Of a stretch of DNA of 64,000 bases, positions 1 to 9,361 are shown in pieces. The notes below the pieces were generated by a model. It saw nothing but the letters and a program-made list of their open reading frames with translations. It was not told where the DNA came from and ran no database searches. Both the position numbers and the translations under genes were made by a program. Position 1 is the first letter of the stretch. Each line of letters starts with the position of its first letter. Source of the stretch: Mycobacterium sp. SM1 (GTDB lineage Bacteria; Actinomycetota; Actinomycetes; Mycobacteriales; Mycobacteriaceae); contig NZ_JAFLNH010000001.1 in NCBI RefSeq assembly GCF_018361265.1, forward strand, positions 806,001-870,000, in the 5' to 3' direction.

Positions 1-385
1 ATCTGCCCAGCGCGCCGCGGATCTCGGCGATCAAAGCGGCCACGTCGTCAACCGATGCGATCGCGGCCACTGCGAACCCGTGCGCTGTCGGCGCAAGAGA
101 GGGCGCCGAATCGAAGCTTTCGGCGATCTCGCCGGCGAAGACCGCGGGGATATCGTCGACGCCGAGTGCGTCGAACCAGTCGAAGAAAACGCGCGATCGC
201 AGCAATTGCACGACCGGTTCCCGGCTGCGCACGCCGATCAGCATCAGGACCCGCCGGTAGTCGTGTGTCGACCGATAGACCAGTACGTGGTGGGCGCCGA
301 TGCGGGCGAGACCGGGCTCGCGCTGTCGAAGCAGCGGGCAGACCCGCTCCGGATCGGGGACGCGGCAGTCCGAGGCAATCACCAT
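1..385 (-). CDS. conserved hypothetical protein, 3' end outside window
   Basis: An open minus-strand frame runs off the left edge. The visible N-terminal part (about 128 residues from the ATG at 385) reads as ordinary coding sequence, with phrases such as RIGAHHVLVYRSTHDYRRVL, FFDWFDALGVDDIPAVFAG and IASVDDVAALIAEIRGALG. It has no signal peptide or membrane segment and looks like a small cytoplasmic alpha/beta protein. A GTG at 409 in the same frame would add eight residues. I do not recognise the family. The open frame is long and uninterrupted, while the plus-strand frames here are Arg-rich shadows, so the minus strand is preferred. Confidence 0.6.
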   Translation of the reverse strand, partial: MVIASDCRVPDPERVCPLLRQREPGLARIGAHHVLVYRSTHDYRRVLMLIGVRSREPVVQLLRSRVFFDWFDALGVDDIPAVFAGEIAESFDSAPSLAPTAHGFAVAAIASVDDVAALIAEIRGALGR

Positions 386-726
386 CGAACGCAAGCCGGT
401 GGTGATCACCGCAGTCGGCCCGTCACCACCGTGGCGGCTGTGCCTGCGCCCGGCAACGGCACCCCATCGAGAAATCCCCCGTATCGGGCTGCCTCAGCAA
501 GGCGCGCGTTGGCGCTGTTAGCCTTCATAATCGAGATAATCAAGAATATCCGAGAATGCCGACGCCGTCTGGCGGAAATGCCACCATGCGTGTGCCTGCG
601 TCACCGCGGCGCCTCCCGCAGCGGCGGTGCCGGTGGCGCGGTTGTGACCGGCGTCGGGGCGCCGACGCGCGGCCGACGGCATGATGAATCACAATCTCAG
701 TCCCCGATAGCGAGCGGAGGAGCGCG
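386..726. other. intergenic region, no gene seen
   Basis: About 340 bases between the divergently transcribed partial gene and the MmpS-like gene. It contains an AT-rich patch near 520-560 (runs such as ataatcgagataatcaagaa) that could hold promoters for either side. No convincing ORF, RNA or repeat is visible. Confidence 0.5.
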
Positions 727-729
727 GTG

Positions 730-1143
730 ATGAGCACCCGGCGGCTCGTAGTGGGTGCGGCGCTAGCGCTGGCGGCGACGTCTAGTGTCATGGCAAGCGC
801 GCACGCCGATGACCCGCTCACTCATCGCGTCAAGTACAGCGTTAGCGCACAGAACCCGGTCTACGCGGACATCTACTACCTGGCTCAAGAGCCGGCGATG
901 TTCTCCGATTACAGCCACAACCCGTACCAGTTCGTCCCCAACGTGAAAGCCGACATCGCCCCGGGCAAACCGTGGACCTACGAGTTGGACCTGGTGAACC
1001 CCGATCAGTGGGCACTGGTCACGGCCAGCACCGGGACCGAGCCGGGCGCGCCGATGCTGCACTGCGATCTCACGGTGGACGGCAAAGTCGTCGTGGCCAA
1101 GGACGGCCCCAAAGGTGTGCTCTGCTCGATACGCCACTGGTGA
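730..1143 (+). CDS. MmpS-like secreted/membrane accessory protein
   Basis: The N-terminus (MSTRRLVVGAALALAATSS...) is a signal peptide ending near AHA, followed by DDPLTHRVKYSV. The mature part has the MmpS family pattern: a V-K-Y-x-V strand, a central P-W-T-Y-E-L strand, then C-D-L-T-V-D-G-K-V and a final L-C-S-I. Two cysteines (LHCDLTVDG and VLCSIRHW) fit the MmpS beta-sandwich. MmpS proteins normally assist MmpL lipid/siderophore exporters, but no mmpL gene lies nearby, so the role is inferred from fold only. The start could be GTG 727 or ATG 730; a GGAGGAG ribosome site at 716-722 suits either. Confidence 0.65.
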   Translation: MSTRRLVVGAALALAATSSVMASAHADDPLTHRVKYSVSAQNPVYADIYYLAQEPAMFSDYSHNPYQFVPNVKADIAPGKPWTYELDLVNPDQWALVTASTGTEPGAPMLHCDLTVDGKVVVAKDGPKGVLCSIRHW

Positions 1144-1161
1144 GCGGCCCCAAATCCCAAA

Positions 1162-1626
1162 TTAAGTGTCCGCACGCGTCCAGAAGGTGCGGCCATTCTG
1201 CGCTATGCAGGTGAGGAACAGCCCATCCGGCGCCTGCGCGACGTAATTCGACCACCCGGTGCAGTCAGCGTTTTCCTCCTTGATGCCCGCCATTGGCGGT
1301 GACCGGAACCATCTGGGCTGATACCTGCGCGGCGAGCCGCAAAACACCAGCCGCCCCCAGTCCGTGACCCCGAAGACGTAATAGGTGGTGTTCTCGCACG
1401 GCGCGCCGAGCACGACACCCGGGGCGATACCCGGCGTGCAGTCCGGGTAGTCGCAGACGGTCGGCCCGGCCCCGGCGACTGGTGCCGATGAGATACCGGC
1501 GCCGATCAGCGCGGCCAGAAGTAGCGCAGCGCGGCCCGCTTGACGCCGGTGCCGGCGCCTCAACCGCACTGCACTGCCTTGCCCGCACCCAACTGCGCAC
1601 ACCACCCGAGCGACCCTATCGCCCAC
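1162..1626 (-). CDS. conserved secreted protein of unknown function
   Basis: The protein has a basic N-terminus, a hydrophobic stretch (AALLLAALIGAGISS) and an APVAGAG cleavage region. The mature domain of about 100 residues has five to six cysteines (CDYPDCTPG, APCENTTYY, VFCGSPRR, ADCTGWS, FLTCIAQ), consistent with a disulfide-bonded exported protein. The tail NGRTFWTRADT is typical of mycobacterial secreted hypotheticals. It converges with the MmpS-like gene, with only 18 bases between stop codons. The long Arg-rich leader before the signal sequence suggests that the true start lies 15-25 codons downstream of 1626. Function unknown. Confidence 0.65.
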   Translation of the reverse strand: MGDRVARVVCAVGCGQGSAVRLRRRHRRQAGRAALLLAALIGAGISSAPVAGAGPTVCDYPDCTPGIAPGVVLGAPCENTTYYVFGVTDWGRLVFCGSPRRYQPRWFRSPPMAGIKEENADCTGWSNYVAQAPDGLFLTCIAQNGRTFWTRADT

Positions 1627-1796
1627 TCACAGACACTCGACACACAACGGATCACGATCCCCACGGTGTCGCCACCGACAAAGTGCGCACCCAGTGTAGG
1701 GCCTACCGGGGCAGCACCGGGAGGAGAGCCCGGTCTCCCAGGCCCGAGTGATAATGTGGTGCTTCGCGCACCACCCGCAGCGACCAGGAGGCCACC

Positions 1797-2600
1797 ATGC
1801 CGCCGCGGCAGCGTCCACTGCAGGCGCGTGGCGCCGAGAGTGGTGATACCCCGGAAGCGGCGGCCGATGCCCACCCCGGGCACCCCCACGGCGATGAGGT
1901 CAGTGCGATAGCGCAAGCAGAGCAAGAGGCGGCCCGCGCCGAAGCGCGTGCCGCGCAAGCCCGGGCACGTGCAATCCGGCTGCGCGAGCAAGCCGAGGCG
2001 GCCGTGCGGGACCGGCGGGGGGTAGGGGTCACGGGTGCGGCCACGGAAACCCCCGAGGCCACCGTCGACGAGTCGCGACCGCCACAGTTGCGGGCGGGGC
2101 GATCGAGGCTTCGGTTGCCGGGGCGCAAAGCGGCGGCCGCCGGCGTCGCCCTGACGCTGATCTGCGCCTCACTCGGGGCAAGCGCCGCCATGGTGTGGCA
2201 GCATCGCAGCCTGGTGCACAACCGGCAGCTTGCCGCGCAATTCGCCGCCGCGGCCCGCGCCGGCGCGCTGACACTGATGTCAATTGACGCCGCACATGCC
2301 AAAGAGGACTTCCAGCGGATCATTGACAGCTCCACGGGCCAGCTGAAAAACCAGCTGGAAGTCACCGCGGCCTACTTGGCCAAAGGTGTTGCGGATTCTA
2401 GGGTCAGCACCAAGGCCACCGTCGAGGCGGTGGCGGTCGAGTCGATGACCGATGACTCGGCGGTAGTGCTGGTCGCCGCCAGATCCGACACCACCGATCC
2501 CGATAACACCAAACGGCCGCCGGCCTTGTGGCGGCTCAGTATCAATGTCACGCGCGACGGCGGTCAGCTCAAAATGTCGAAAGTCGAGTTCGTGCCGTGA
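1797..2600 (+). CDS. Mce-associated membrane protein (first of pair)
   Basis: The N-terminal 90 residues are charged and Ala/Arg/Glu-rich (a likely coiled coil, EQEAARAEARAAQARARAIR). A single transmembrane helix follows near residues 117-138 (AAAAGVALTLICASLGASAA), then a roughly 130-residue extracytoplasmic domain with the Mce-associated signature: AHAKEDFQRIIDSSTG, a conserved F/Y-K strand, and DSAVVLVAARS. Proteins of this type usually sit next to mce operons and are thought to stabilise the Mce complex (as Rv0199-type Mam proteins do for Mce1). Here the pair faces the mce operon on the opposite strand. Its stop overlaps the next start by a GTGA. Confidence 0.8.
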   Translation: MPPRQRPLQARGAESGDTPEAAADAHPGHPHGDEVSAIAQAEQEAARAEARAAQARARAIRLREQAEAAVRDRRGVGVTGAATETPEATVDESRPPQLRAGRSRLRLPGRKAAAAGVALTLICASLGASAAMVWQHRSLVHNRQLAAQFAAAARAGALTLMSIDAAHAKEDFQRIIDSSTGQLKNQLEVTAAYLAKGVADSRVSTKATVEAVAVESMTDDSAVVLVAARSDTTDPDNTKRPPALWRLSINVTRDGGQLKMSKVEFVP

Positions 2601-3184
2601 CACTCGGACAGCAGTCGCCAAGCAACCGCGCGGACACACCGTCCGCTGGCGCGAGATCCGGGCATTTCACCGCCCTGGAAGGCCGCATTCGTCGATGCCT
2701 GGCGAGGTGGCGTGCAATCTCGATGGTGGCGCTGACCGTTGGCGCCATCGCAGTTGCCGTCGGGCTGTTTCTCTTTCAGTTCCGTGCGGATCAGCAGCTT
2801 GGGGAGGCGGCGGCCCGCCAGGCGATCCGGGCGGCGTCAGATGGTGCCGTGGCGCTGCTGTCGTACTCCCCCGAGAATCTGGACCGTGACTTCGCCACCG
2901 CCAAATCACACCTCACCGGCGATTTTTTGGCCTACTACAACAAGTTCAGCGAACAAGTCGTTGCGCCGGCGGCGCGGGAAAAGCATATCGCTACCACCGC
3001 CAGGGTGGTGCGGGCCGCCGTGTCGGAGTTGCACCCGGACTCAGCCGTCGTGCTGGTGTTTCTCGATCAGACCACCACCAGCAAGGAAAATCCCGCGCCG
3101 GTTGTCACGGCCAGCGGTGTCCGGGTAGCGCTGACCAAGGTCAGGGGGTTTTGGTTGATCGCGCAGTTCGACCCTGTCGGGTGA
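2597..3184 (+). CDS. Mce-associated membrane protein (second of pair)
   Basis: The start is taken as GTG 2597, which overlaps the previous gene's TGA (GTGA) and implies translational coupling; upstream in-frame sequence is antisense-like filler. A short charged N-terminus precedes one TM helix (ISMVALTVGAIAVAVGLFLF, about residues 43-62). An external domain follows with SYSPENLDRDFATAKSHLTG, FSEQVVAPAAREKHI and DSAVVLVFLDQTTTS, the same layout as its upstream neighbour and other Mam-type proteins. It is predicted to sit in the membrane beside a Mce transporter. Confidence 0.8.
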   Translation: MTLGQQSPSNRADTPSAGARSGHFTALEGRIRRCLARWRAISMVALTVGAIAVAVGLFLFQFRADQQLGEAAARQAIRAASDGAVALLSYSPENLDRDFATAKSHLTGDFLAYYNKFSEQVVAPAAREKHIATTARVVRAAVSELHPDSAVVLVFLDQTTTSKENPAPVVTASGVRVALTKVRGFWLIAQFDPVG

Positions 3185-3306
3185 GCACAGTTGTCACACC
3201 GAATCTTGGGCCCGAATCGGTGCCCGGCCGCCCGCGGCCGGCGTGGTTTTCCGCGCCGGCCAATACCTCGCCGATACCCGATGACGCTATCGGTATCCTG
3301 AGGCCG

Positions 3307-3843
3307 ATGCACCCCAAGGACAATCCGATGCATTCGCTTCGACCGACGGGCACCGCAATACTGGTGGCCCTCACCGTGTTCGGCGCATCGGGCGGAACGC
3401 CGGCCCGCGCATCCAAGGACGATATCGCCATCAGCGGGACATACCGTGCCACGTCGATCGGCGACTGGGCCAAGACAAATGAGCAGTATCACGACGAGGT
3501 GACGACCACCAGCATATGGACGATCAGCTCTAGCTGTACGACATCTCAAGATTGCACTGGCACGGTAATCAGCGACCAGGGCTGGAGTGCGCCACTGACC
3601 ATGCACGACGGGGCGATGTGGTACGTCAAACGCGATGTGCCCAATTGGGAAACATGCCCCGACGGCACCAGTTACCCAGGCCGGCAGACATTTTATTTCT
3701 ATCCGGTCAACGCCGACGGTCTTGAGCAGGCCGGCTCGCCGACACTGGCCGGCAAGGACCGCACGGTCGGCCCGAGCGGTGCCTGCGGGCAAAACACCGC
3801 ACTTGCCGTCGAGATGCCGTTCCGGCTGGACAAGATATCCTGA
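3307..3843 (+). CDS. secreted protein downstream of Mce-associated pair
   Basis: It starts at ATG 3307 or, more likely, ATG 3328 (MHSLRPTG...). It has a Sec signal peptide (GTAILVALTVFGASG, ARA cleavage). The mature part of about 150 residues contains four cysteines in pairs (SSCTTSQDCTG; ETCPDG...SGACGQN) and a Thr/Ser-rich beta pattern (YRATSIGDWAKTN, TTTSIWTISS). Similar secreted proteins are found at the ends of mycobacterial mce loci, so a role connected to the Mce system is plausible but not shown. It converges with mceF, with 57 bases between stops. Confidence 0.65.
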   Translation: MHPKDNPMHSLRPTGTAILVALTVFGASGGTPARASKDDIAISGTYRATSIGDWAKTNEQYHDEVTTTSIWTISSSCTTSQDCTGTVISDQGWSAPLTMHDGAMWYVKRDVPNWETCPDGTSYPGRQTFYFYPVNADGLEQAGSPTLAGKDRTVGPSGACGQNTALAVEMPFRLDKIS

Positions 3844-3900
3844 CGAGCCATTCGCACGCCCCGCGAAGCCGGCTCAGCTGCGCGCGAGCCCCGCTCGGCT

Positions 3901-5643
3901 TCAGGTGGGAAACAAGTCCTGCCATGTCTTGGGTGTGGCTGGATTGACCAGATCTGACTGCCGGTAGAGCCGGCCGTCCGGACCGACATAGCGCCCGGTA
4001 CGCGGATCATATCGGGCGATCGCGACCGATGGTCGAGCCGACTTGGCCGGGAATGAGCTGGTAGCGCCGTGCGGTCGGGCATCGCGGGCCGCGCCGGAGG
4101 AGGACGCGGCGGGCGGGGGAACCGCGGGGGGCGAGGACAGCGATGGCGCTGAGGGAATCTCACCCGGCGAGGGAACGTCAAGTGGCGCTATCGGGGCAAG
4201 ATCAGCCGCGGGCGCTGGGGTACCCGCCGGGGGAGGCGCCGACGAGGCCACCGGTGGTATGGCGGCCCCAAGCGTGCCCGGTGGTGGGGGCTCACCCCGC
4301 GGTCCCGGGGGGGTGCCCCGCGGAACCGCTCCCGGCGGCAGCGGTGTGCCCTGGATCGGGGCATAGATCCTGTCGTTAAAGGTGACCCGGTCATCGGGTG
4401 GGATGCCTTGGGAGAGCAGGTTCGGATCCAGCGGATAGGGGCCGAGAACGTGCTGGCGCATCGCCAACGGCTCATACGGTTTGTCGCTGTTGCAGATTTC
4501 GACCGTCGGCGCCCGCTTGCCGGGGTGTCCCATGCAGGGATAGTTACGGGCGCCGCGGACCGCGAGCGGTGAATCCTGCGGCAGTTTGCAATACACCCCG
4601 TCCGGAGCGTCGGCGTCACTGGTGTCGGCCGGGGAGCGCCATTGGCTGGGGGGGATGAAGCCGACCGTGCAAATAGGCGGGTCGTCGATGGTAATTGAGA
4701 AGTCGCCGACGGGCAGACCGTCGGGATGATTTGTGTTCCCGACCGTTTGAATGATGGCAACCGCCGGCGGCAGCAGCACCAGAAGTTGCTCCAGTGAGGG
4801 GTGGTAGGTGATGGCGACCTGGCCGACGGTACTCAGGTTGGCCAGCAATATCGGCAGCGTCGGTTTGATCTGGGTGAGCAGGCGAGACGCCTCGTTGGCG
4901 GCCTCGGGCCCATTGCGTAGCAGGGTCCTCGACCGGGAATCGTCGGCTACCAGCGCATCGGAGATCCCGGCGAGGCTGCGCGCCCACGCTCTGATCGCAT
5001 CGGCCGTGCTCGCTTGTGAATCCAAGAGCGGCCCAACATCTTCGGTGAGGGTCCGGGCGCGGTCGGCGACACCGTTCGCGTCGTGGGACAGCAGCGCTGA
5101 CGAGTCGAACAGCGAGCCCAGATCGTAGCCGGATCCGTTCAAGCCCCGGAAAGCCTCATCGAGCAATTGTCCGAGCTTGTTTTTGGGAATGCTGTCGATC
5201 AACGCGCTGACCTGATCGAGCATCGGGGCGACCGCTTGGGGGATGGTGGTGTCGCGCCTGGCGATCACCGAGCCGTTGTGCAAGTAGGGCGGCGAGTCGG
5301 CTCGGGGCCGCAGGTCCACGTACTGCTCACCGACAGCCGAGATGCTGCGCACCTCCGCTTTCAGATCGGCCGGGATTTTGGGCGAGGTGCCCAGCGACAA
5401 TGTTGCTTTCACGCCATTGGGCGTCAACCCGACCGAGGTGACCTTACCGACTTGCACACCGCGGTAGGTCACGTTGGCAAACCGATAGAGGCCACCGGCG
5501 GCCGGCAACTCCAGCGTGACCGTTATCCGGCCGATGCCTAGCAGGGTCGGCGCTTGGATGTAGAAGAGGATCATCGCGATCACCCCGACGATCCCGACGA
5601 CCGCGAAAATCGCCAGCTGAGTCCGGACGAACCGCGACAACAT
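3901..5643 (-). CDS. mceF: MCE-family protein MceF
   Basis: Sixth and last mce gene of the operon, 580 residues. An N-terminal anchor helix (residues about 9-28, AIFAVVGIVGVIAMILFYI) is followed by an MCE domain (about 38-115) with the hallmark RGVQVGKVTSV. A helical domain runs to about residue 320, and a Pro/Ala/Ser-rich tail occupies about residues 425-530. Mce proteins form hetero-hexameric channels that shuttle lipids or sterols from the outer to the inner membrane. Its ATG abuts the stop of mceE with no gap. The Pro-rich tail is longer than in many MceF proteins. The substrate of this Mce system cannot be read from sequence. Confidence 0.92.
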   Translation of the reverse strand: MLSRFVRTQLAIFAVVGIVGVIAMILFYIQAPTLLGIGRITVTLELPAAGGLYRFANVTYRGVQVGKVTSVGLTPNGVKATLSLGTSPKIPADLKAEVRSISAVGEQYVDLRPRADSPPYLHNGSVIARRDTTIPQAVAPMLDQVSALIDSIPKNKLGQLLDEAFRGLNGSGYDLGSLFDSSALLSHDANGVADRARTLTEDVGPLLDSQASTADAIRAWARSLAGISDALVADDSRSRTLLRNGPEAANEASRLLTQIKPTLPILLANLSTVGQVAITYHPSLEQLLVLLPPAVAIIQTVGNTNHPDGLPVGDFSITIDDPPICTVGFIPPSQWRSPADTSDADAPDGVYCKLPQDSPLAVRGARNYPCMGHPGKRAPTVEICNSDKPYEPLAMRQHVLGPYPLDPNLLSQGIPPDDRVTFNDRIYAPIQGTPLPPGAVPRGTPPGPRGEPPPPGTLGAAIPPVASSAPPPAGTPAPAADLAPIAPLDVPSPGEIPSAPSLSSPPAVPPPAASSSGAARDARPHGATSSFPAKSARPSVAIARYDPRTGRYVGPDGRLYRQSDLVNPATPKTWQDLFPT

Positions 5644-6843
5644 CTATCCGCCCTCCTTCGGTGGGGTAACCTCCGGGGCGGTGGGCGAAGGGCCCGTTGG
5701 AGCCACGACCGTGCCGGCCGGACCCGCGTCCGGCGGCGGGGGCGTCACCCCGGCCCGAAGCGGATCGAGCGTGTAATTCAGGTAATACGGGTCCCCGGGA
5801 GCAGGTGGTTCCTCGGCGTGGATCTGCCCCCAGTGGGTTCCCAGCAGCAGTCCGCGCTTCAGCCGCGGAATCGTCAGATCCAGGTGGGCCCATAGGTTGA
5901 AGTAGTCGCCACGGACACCTCGGTCAATCAGGTTCTGCGGGAACGGGAAACTCAGCGCCATGGCGAGGGCGGTGTCGATCTCGGGTCCCACGTCGGCGAG
6001 CGCGCGGATCGTTGGCTCCAGGTTCCGCAGGTTTCTGACCAGGTCCGCCTGGGTGTCGTTGACCAGCGTGGTGGCGGTGTCGCTGAAGGTGCGCAGTTTG
6101 TCCAGGGCCGTTATCAGCCGCGGGCGTTCCTGGAGCAGCACGTCTAACGCCGGCGGTAGCGTGCGCAGCGCCCGGGCGAGGACGTCGCGCTGTCCGGCGA
6201 AGGTTGCCGACAGCCGGTTCAGCGCCTGGATGGACGCGACGATGGTGCCGCGCTGTCGATCCAGTGTGCCCACGAACGTATCCACGCGGGTAAGCAGATC
6301 GCGAACGGTGCCCTCGCGCCCGGACAGGGCCGCGGTGAAGTCGTGGACGATCTCGGCGATCTGTCCCAGCCCCCCACCGTTGACGACCGCCGCCAGCGAC
6401 GACAGCGTTTGCTCCGTCGACGGGTAGGTCGACGCCCGGGTCAGCGGGATAGTGGCTCCGGGTTGCAGCCGTCCGGTGCCCGGCTGGCCGGGCGGCGGAT
6501 CGAGCTGCAAATGCATGGAGCCCAGCAGGCTGGTCTGACCGACCCTGGCGACCACATTGGCGGGGATGACGACATCACGCTTGACCGAAATCTCGACGTC
6601 GGCGTGCCAGCCCTGCACCCGCATCGCGCGGACACTGCCGACCACGACATCGTCGATCATCACCGGCGAATTCGGCTCCATCGTACCGACGTTCGGGATC
6701 TCGACGTGATAGCTGACGGCTCCCGGCCCCCGTCCAACCGCGCCGGGCAACGGTAACGAGTTCAGGCCGTGGAAGCTGCAGCCGGTCACCGTCAGGATGA
6801 CGCAGACACCGATCGCCAGCACGCGGCGCAGCGGGCTCATCAT
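5644..6843 (-). CDS. mceE: MCE-family lipoprotein MceE (LprN-type)
   Basis: 399 residues. The N-terminus has a lipobox (TVTGC, Cys22), so this is the lipid-anchored Mce subunit, as expected for the fifth gene of mce operons. The MCE domain covers about residues 42-122 (NVGTMEPNSPVMIDDVVVGS), followed by an alpha-helical region (TLSSLAAVVNGGGLGQIAEI and heptad-rich stretches) and a Pro-rich end. Its ATG overlaps the mceD stop (ATGA), and its own stop is immediately followed by mceF. Confidence 0.92.
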   Translation of the reverse strand: MMSPLRRVLAIGVCVILTVTGCSFHGLNSLPLPGAVGRGPGAVSYHVEIPNVGTMEPNSPVMIDDVVVGSVRAMRVQGWHADVEISVKRDVVIPANVVARVGQTSLLGSMHLQLDPPPGQPGTGRLQPGATIPLTRASTYPSTEQTLSSLAAVVNGGGLGQIAEIVHDFTAALSGREGTVRDLLTRVDTFVGTLDRQRGTIVASIQALNRLSATFAGQRDVLARALRTLPPALDVLLQERPRLITALDKLRTFSDTATTLVNDTQADLVRNLRNLEPTIRALADVGPEIDTALAMALSFPFPQNLIDRGVRGDYFNLWAHLDLTIPRLKRGLLLGTHWGQIHAEEPPAPGDPYYLNYTLDPLRAGVTPPPPDAGPAGTVVAPTGPSPTAPEVTPPKEGG

Positions 6844-8246
6844 GGTTGTGGCCCTTCCGCGGGCAGCAGCATGCCCGGCAAGCCCGGTGGCGGCGGCTGC
6901 GCGGGGGTGGTTGGCGCCGGCGGCAGGGGCATCGCCGCTCCCGGGATTCGTGCCGGCGGCACCGAGCCCGGCGGCCCCACCGGATCACCCGGCAGGCCGC
7001 TATACGCGGAGACCGCGGGGGGGATGTCCGGCGGTCCGGGTTTGGGGCCCTCGCCACCGGGCGCCAGTCGCGGCTCGCTGTAGATGATGTTTTCCGGGCG
7101 CGCCGACGGCTGCAGGAACGGGTTGATGGGAACCGGCAGGTTGTTGTAGTTCAGCAACCGCAACCCGGGGCCAATGAACAGCGAACAGAGTTTGGCCGAT
7201 TCCACCGCGGTGACGTTCTCGATGCTGCCGGTTATCGTGCAGCCCGGCACCGGAGGAAAGACGCTACCCGAAAACACCGGATTCGCTTCGTTGATGAACC
7301 CGAACCCACCGACGATGGTTCCGGTGTCGGGGTTGTAGTTATTGAAAAAGTTGCCTAGCGCGTTCGGCGCGACATGCAGCACGTTCTCCAGCGCCATGCG
7401 CTTATCGACGAGAATCTGGGTGAGATCGGCCAGCCGGGTGATCTGCTCGCTGGCCCGGTCCCGGGTTCCGGCGATGAATCGCTGCACCTCCCCGACCGCC
7501 GTAGACAGATCGCTCAGCGCCGCGTCCAGCTCGGACCTGCTGTCATTGACCACGCTGGTGAGCGTGGCCAGGCGATTGTTGAACCGCACGAGCTGAACAT
7601 TGCTGTCACGCAACGCGGCAACGAAGGTTTGCAGATTTTTGACGATGTCGGCGATGTTCCCGCTGCCGTTGGCGAGGATGCGCCCCACCCCGGACAGCTG
7701 GTTCAGCGCCTGCCGCAGCTTGTCGCCGTTGCCCTGCAGCGCATCGGCGGCGCTGTCGATGAACCGCGCTACCGACGGCGTGGCTACCCGGCTGTTAGGA
7801 CCCAAATCCGTGGCCAACCGCATCAATTGCGCCTTGACTTCGTCCCACTCGACGGGTACGGCCGTGCGTTCCTCAGGTATCACGGCGCCGTCAGCCATGA
7901 CCGGCCCGCTGGTTCGGTAGGCGGGAGTGAGCTGCACATAGCGGGCAGCAACCAGATTCTGGGCGACAATGACGGCTTTCGCGTCAGCAGGAATCGGCAC
8001 GCCGCGATCGACACTCATAATGATCTTGGCTCGGGTGCCCTCCGGTTGAATGTCCTTGACCTTTCCGACTTTGACGCCGGACACCCGTACCTCATCGCCC
8101 GGGTAGATCGCGGTGGCGGAGGCGAAGTAAGCGGTTATGGTCTTAGGGCGAGACAACGTGTCCCGCAGGATCAATGCTGCGCTGGCAACGATGAGCCCAG
8201 TCAGGACAATCGCCGTCATGGCCACCAGCCTGGTGCGCGGGATCAT
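6840..8246 (-). CDS. mceD: MCE-family protein MceD
   Basis: 468 residues from ATG 8246, chosen because it overlaps the mceC stop (ATGA) and is followed at once by the anchor helix MTAIVLTGLIVASAALIL. Upstream in-frame codons lie inside mceC and would give an Arg-rich extension. The MCE domain is at about 35-112 (VRVSGVKVGKVKDIQPEG). The helical part contains repeated LRDSNVQLVRFNNRL-like segments, and the C-terminal 80 residues are Pro/Gly-rich (PPGSVPPARIPGAAMPLPPA). Fourth mce subunit of the operon. Confidence 0.92.
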   Translation of the reverse strand: MIPRTRLVAMTAIVLTGLIVASAALILRDTLSRPKTITAYFASATAIYPGDEVRVSGVKVGKVKDIQPEGTRAKIIMSVDRGVPIPADAKAVIVAQNLVAARYVQLTPAYRTSGPVMADGAVIPEERTAVPVEWDEVKAQLMRLATDLGPNSRVATPSVARFIDSAADALQGNGDKLRQALNQLSGVGRILANGSGNIADIVKNLQTFVAALRDSNVQLVRFNNRLATLTSVVNDSRSELDAALSDLSTAVGEVQRFIAGTRDRASEQITRLADLTQILVDKRMALENVLHVAPNALGNFFNNYNPDTGTIVGGFGFINEANPVFSGSVFPPVPGCTITGSIENVTAVESAKLCSLFIGPGLRLLNYNNLPVPINPFLQPSARPENIIYSEPRLAPGGEGPKPGPPDIPPAVSAYSGLPGDPVGPPGSVPPARIPGAAMPLPPAPTTPAQPPPPGLPGMLLPAEGPQP

Positions 8247-9361
8247 TGGGATCCTCCGATCCGTGTTCCCAAGGTGCAGCCGGGGCACGGTGGGATGCCG
8301 TTGTACGGCCAGGGCACCAGCGATCGCGGTATGGGCGAAGGAAAGCCGGGACCGCGGGCCGTATCGAAGGTGCGGAATCCCCATAGGTAATCGAGGAACG
8401 GCTGGAAGAACTGCCCGAGAAAGATGTTCGGCACGAAGGCTGAGTAAGCAAACATGCTGGAGACGGCCTCGCCGAGGGTGATCTGGTATTTCGCGAGGCG
8501 AGGCAGCGCTTCGCTGATATTGTCGCGGTTTTTCTCCAGCATCGCGGTCACCGAATTCAGCTTCTGCAACGCCGGCGCCAACGCGCTTTCGTTGTCGTGC
8601 ACCAAGCCCGACAGCTGTTTGGCCACCGCCGACGTGTTGGCAAGCAGCTCGACGATCTCCTGTCGTCGGGCAACCAAGACTTCCAGCAGATCGTCGGCAT
8701 TGAGGATAAGCGTGTTGACCTGCTGACTGCGCTCTGATAGCACCCCCGTGAGGTCGGCGGCACTCTTGAATAAATCGCCGAGAGCTTTGTCGCGACCGTT
8801 GAGAGTTCGCGATAAGCGGGTCAGCGCGTCAAAAGACGGGCCTAATTGCGGCGCGATCTGGTTCAGCGTTTCCGACAGCGCATCCAGCGATTGATTCAGC
8901 GTCTCGGTGCGGGTTGCGGCGGCGTTGGAGGTAAAGTCGCTGACCGCCTCGGTCAATGAATACGGCGAGGAGGTGCGCGAAACCGGGATGACATCCATCG
9001 GATGCATCGTCCCGCCGCCGGCCGACTCCAAGGTCAGCACCCGCTCACCCAATAGCGTCCCGGTGCGGATGTGCGCGGTCGTGTCCGATCCCAGCGGGAC
9101 GCTGCCTTTCATGGTGAACGTCACCAAGGCATCACCGTTGCGCAGCGATACCTCCGACACGGTACCGACCTTGATTCCCGACACCGTGACATCGTTGCCG
9201 ACCGTGATTCCACCGGCTTCGGCAAACAACGCCCGGTACCGAACCTCCGTGGCCAGCGAGATCAGCTGCTGCGGCGATAATCCGACCAGGACAACCAGCA
9301 CCATCAGCGCGGCGCCGATGAACCCGAACCGGATGAGGCTCGCTCCTCGATACTTGAGCAT
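8243..9361 (-). CDS. mceC: MCE-family protein MceC
   Basis: 372 residues from ATG 9361, which overlaps the mceB stop codon (ATGA); longer in-frame extensions into mceB are rejected. The anchor helix is at residues 10-28 (FIGAALMVLVVLVGL). The MCE domain spans about 40-118 (DVTVSGIKVGTVSEVSLRNG), followed by a long helical region with SADLTGVLSERSQQVNTLI. Third mce subunit. Confidence 0.92.
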   Translation of the reverse strand: MLKYRGASLIRFGFIGAALMVLVVLVGLSPQQLISLATEVRYRALFAEAGGITVGNDVTVSGIKVGTVSEVSLRNGDALVTFTMKGSVPLGSDTTAHIRTGTLLGERVLTLESAGGGTMHPMDVIPVSRTSSPYSLTEAVSDFTSNAAATRTETLNQSLDALSETLNQIAPQLGPSFDALTRLSRTLNGRDKALGDLFKSAADLTGVLSERSQQVNTLILNADDLLEVLVARRQEIVELLANTSAVAKQLSGLVHDNESALAPALQKLNSVTAMLEKNRDNISEALPRLAKYQITLGEAVSSMFAYSAFVPNIFLGQFFQPFLDYLWGFRTFDTARGPGFPSPIPRSLVPWPYNGIPPCPGCTLGTRIGGSQ

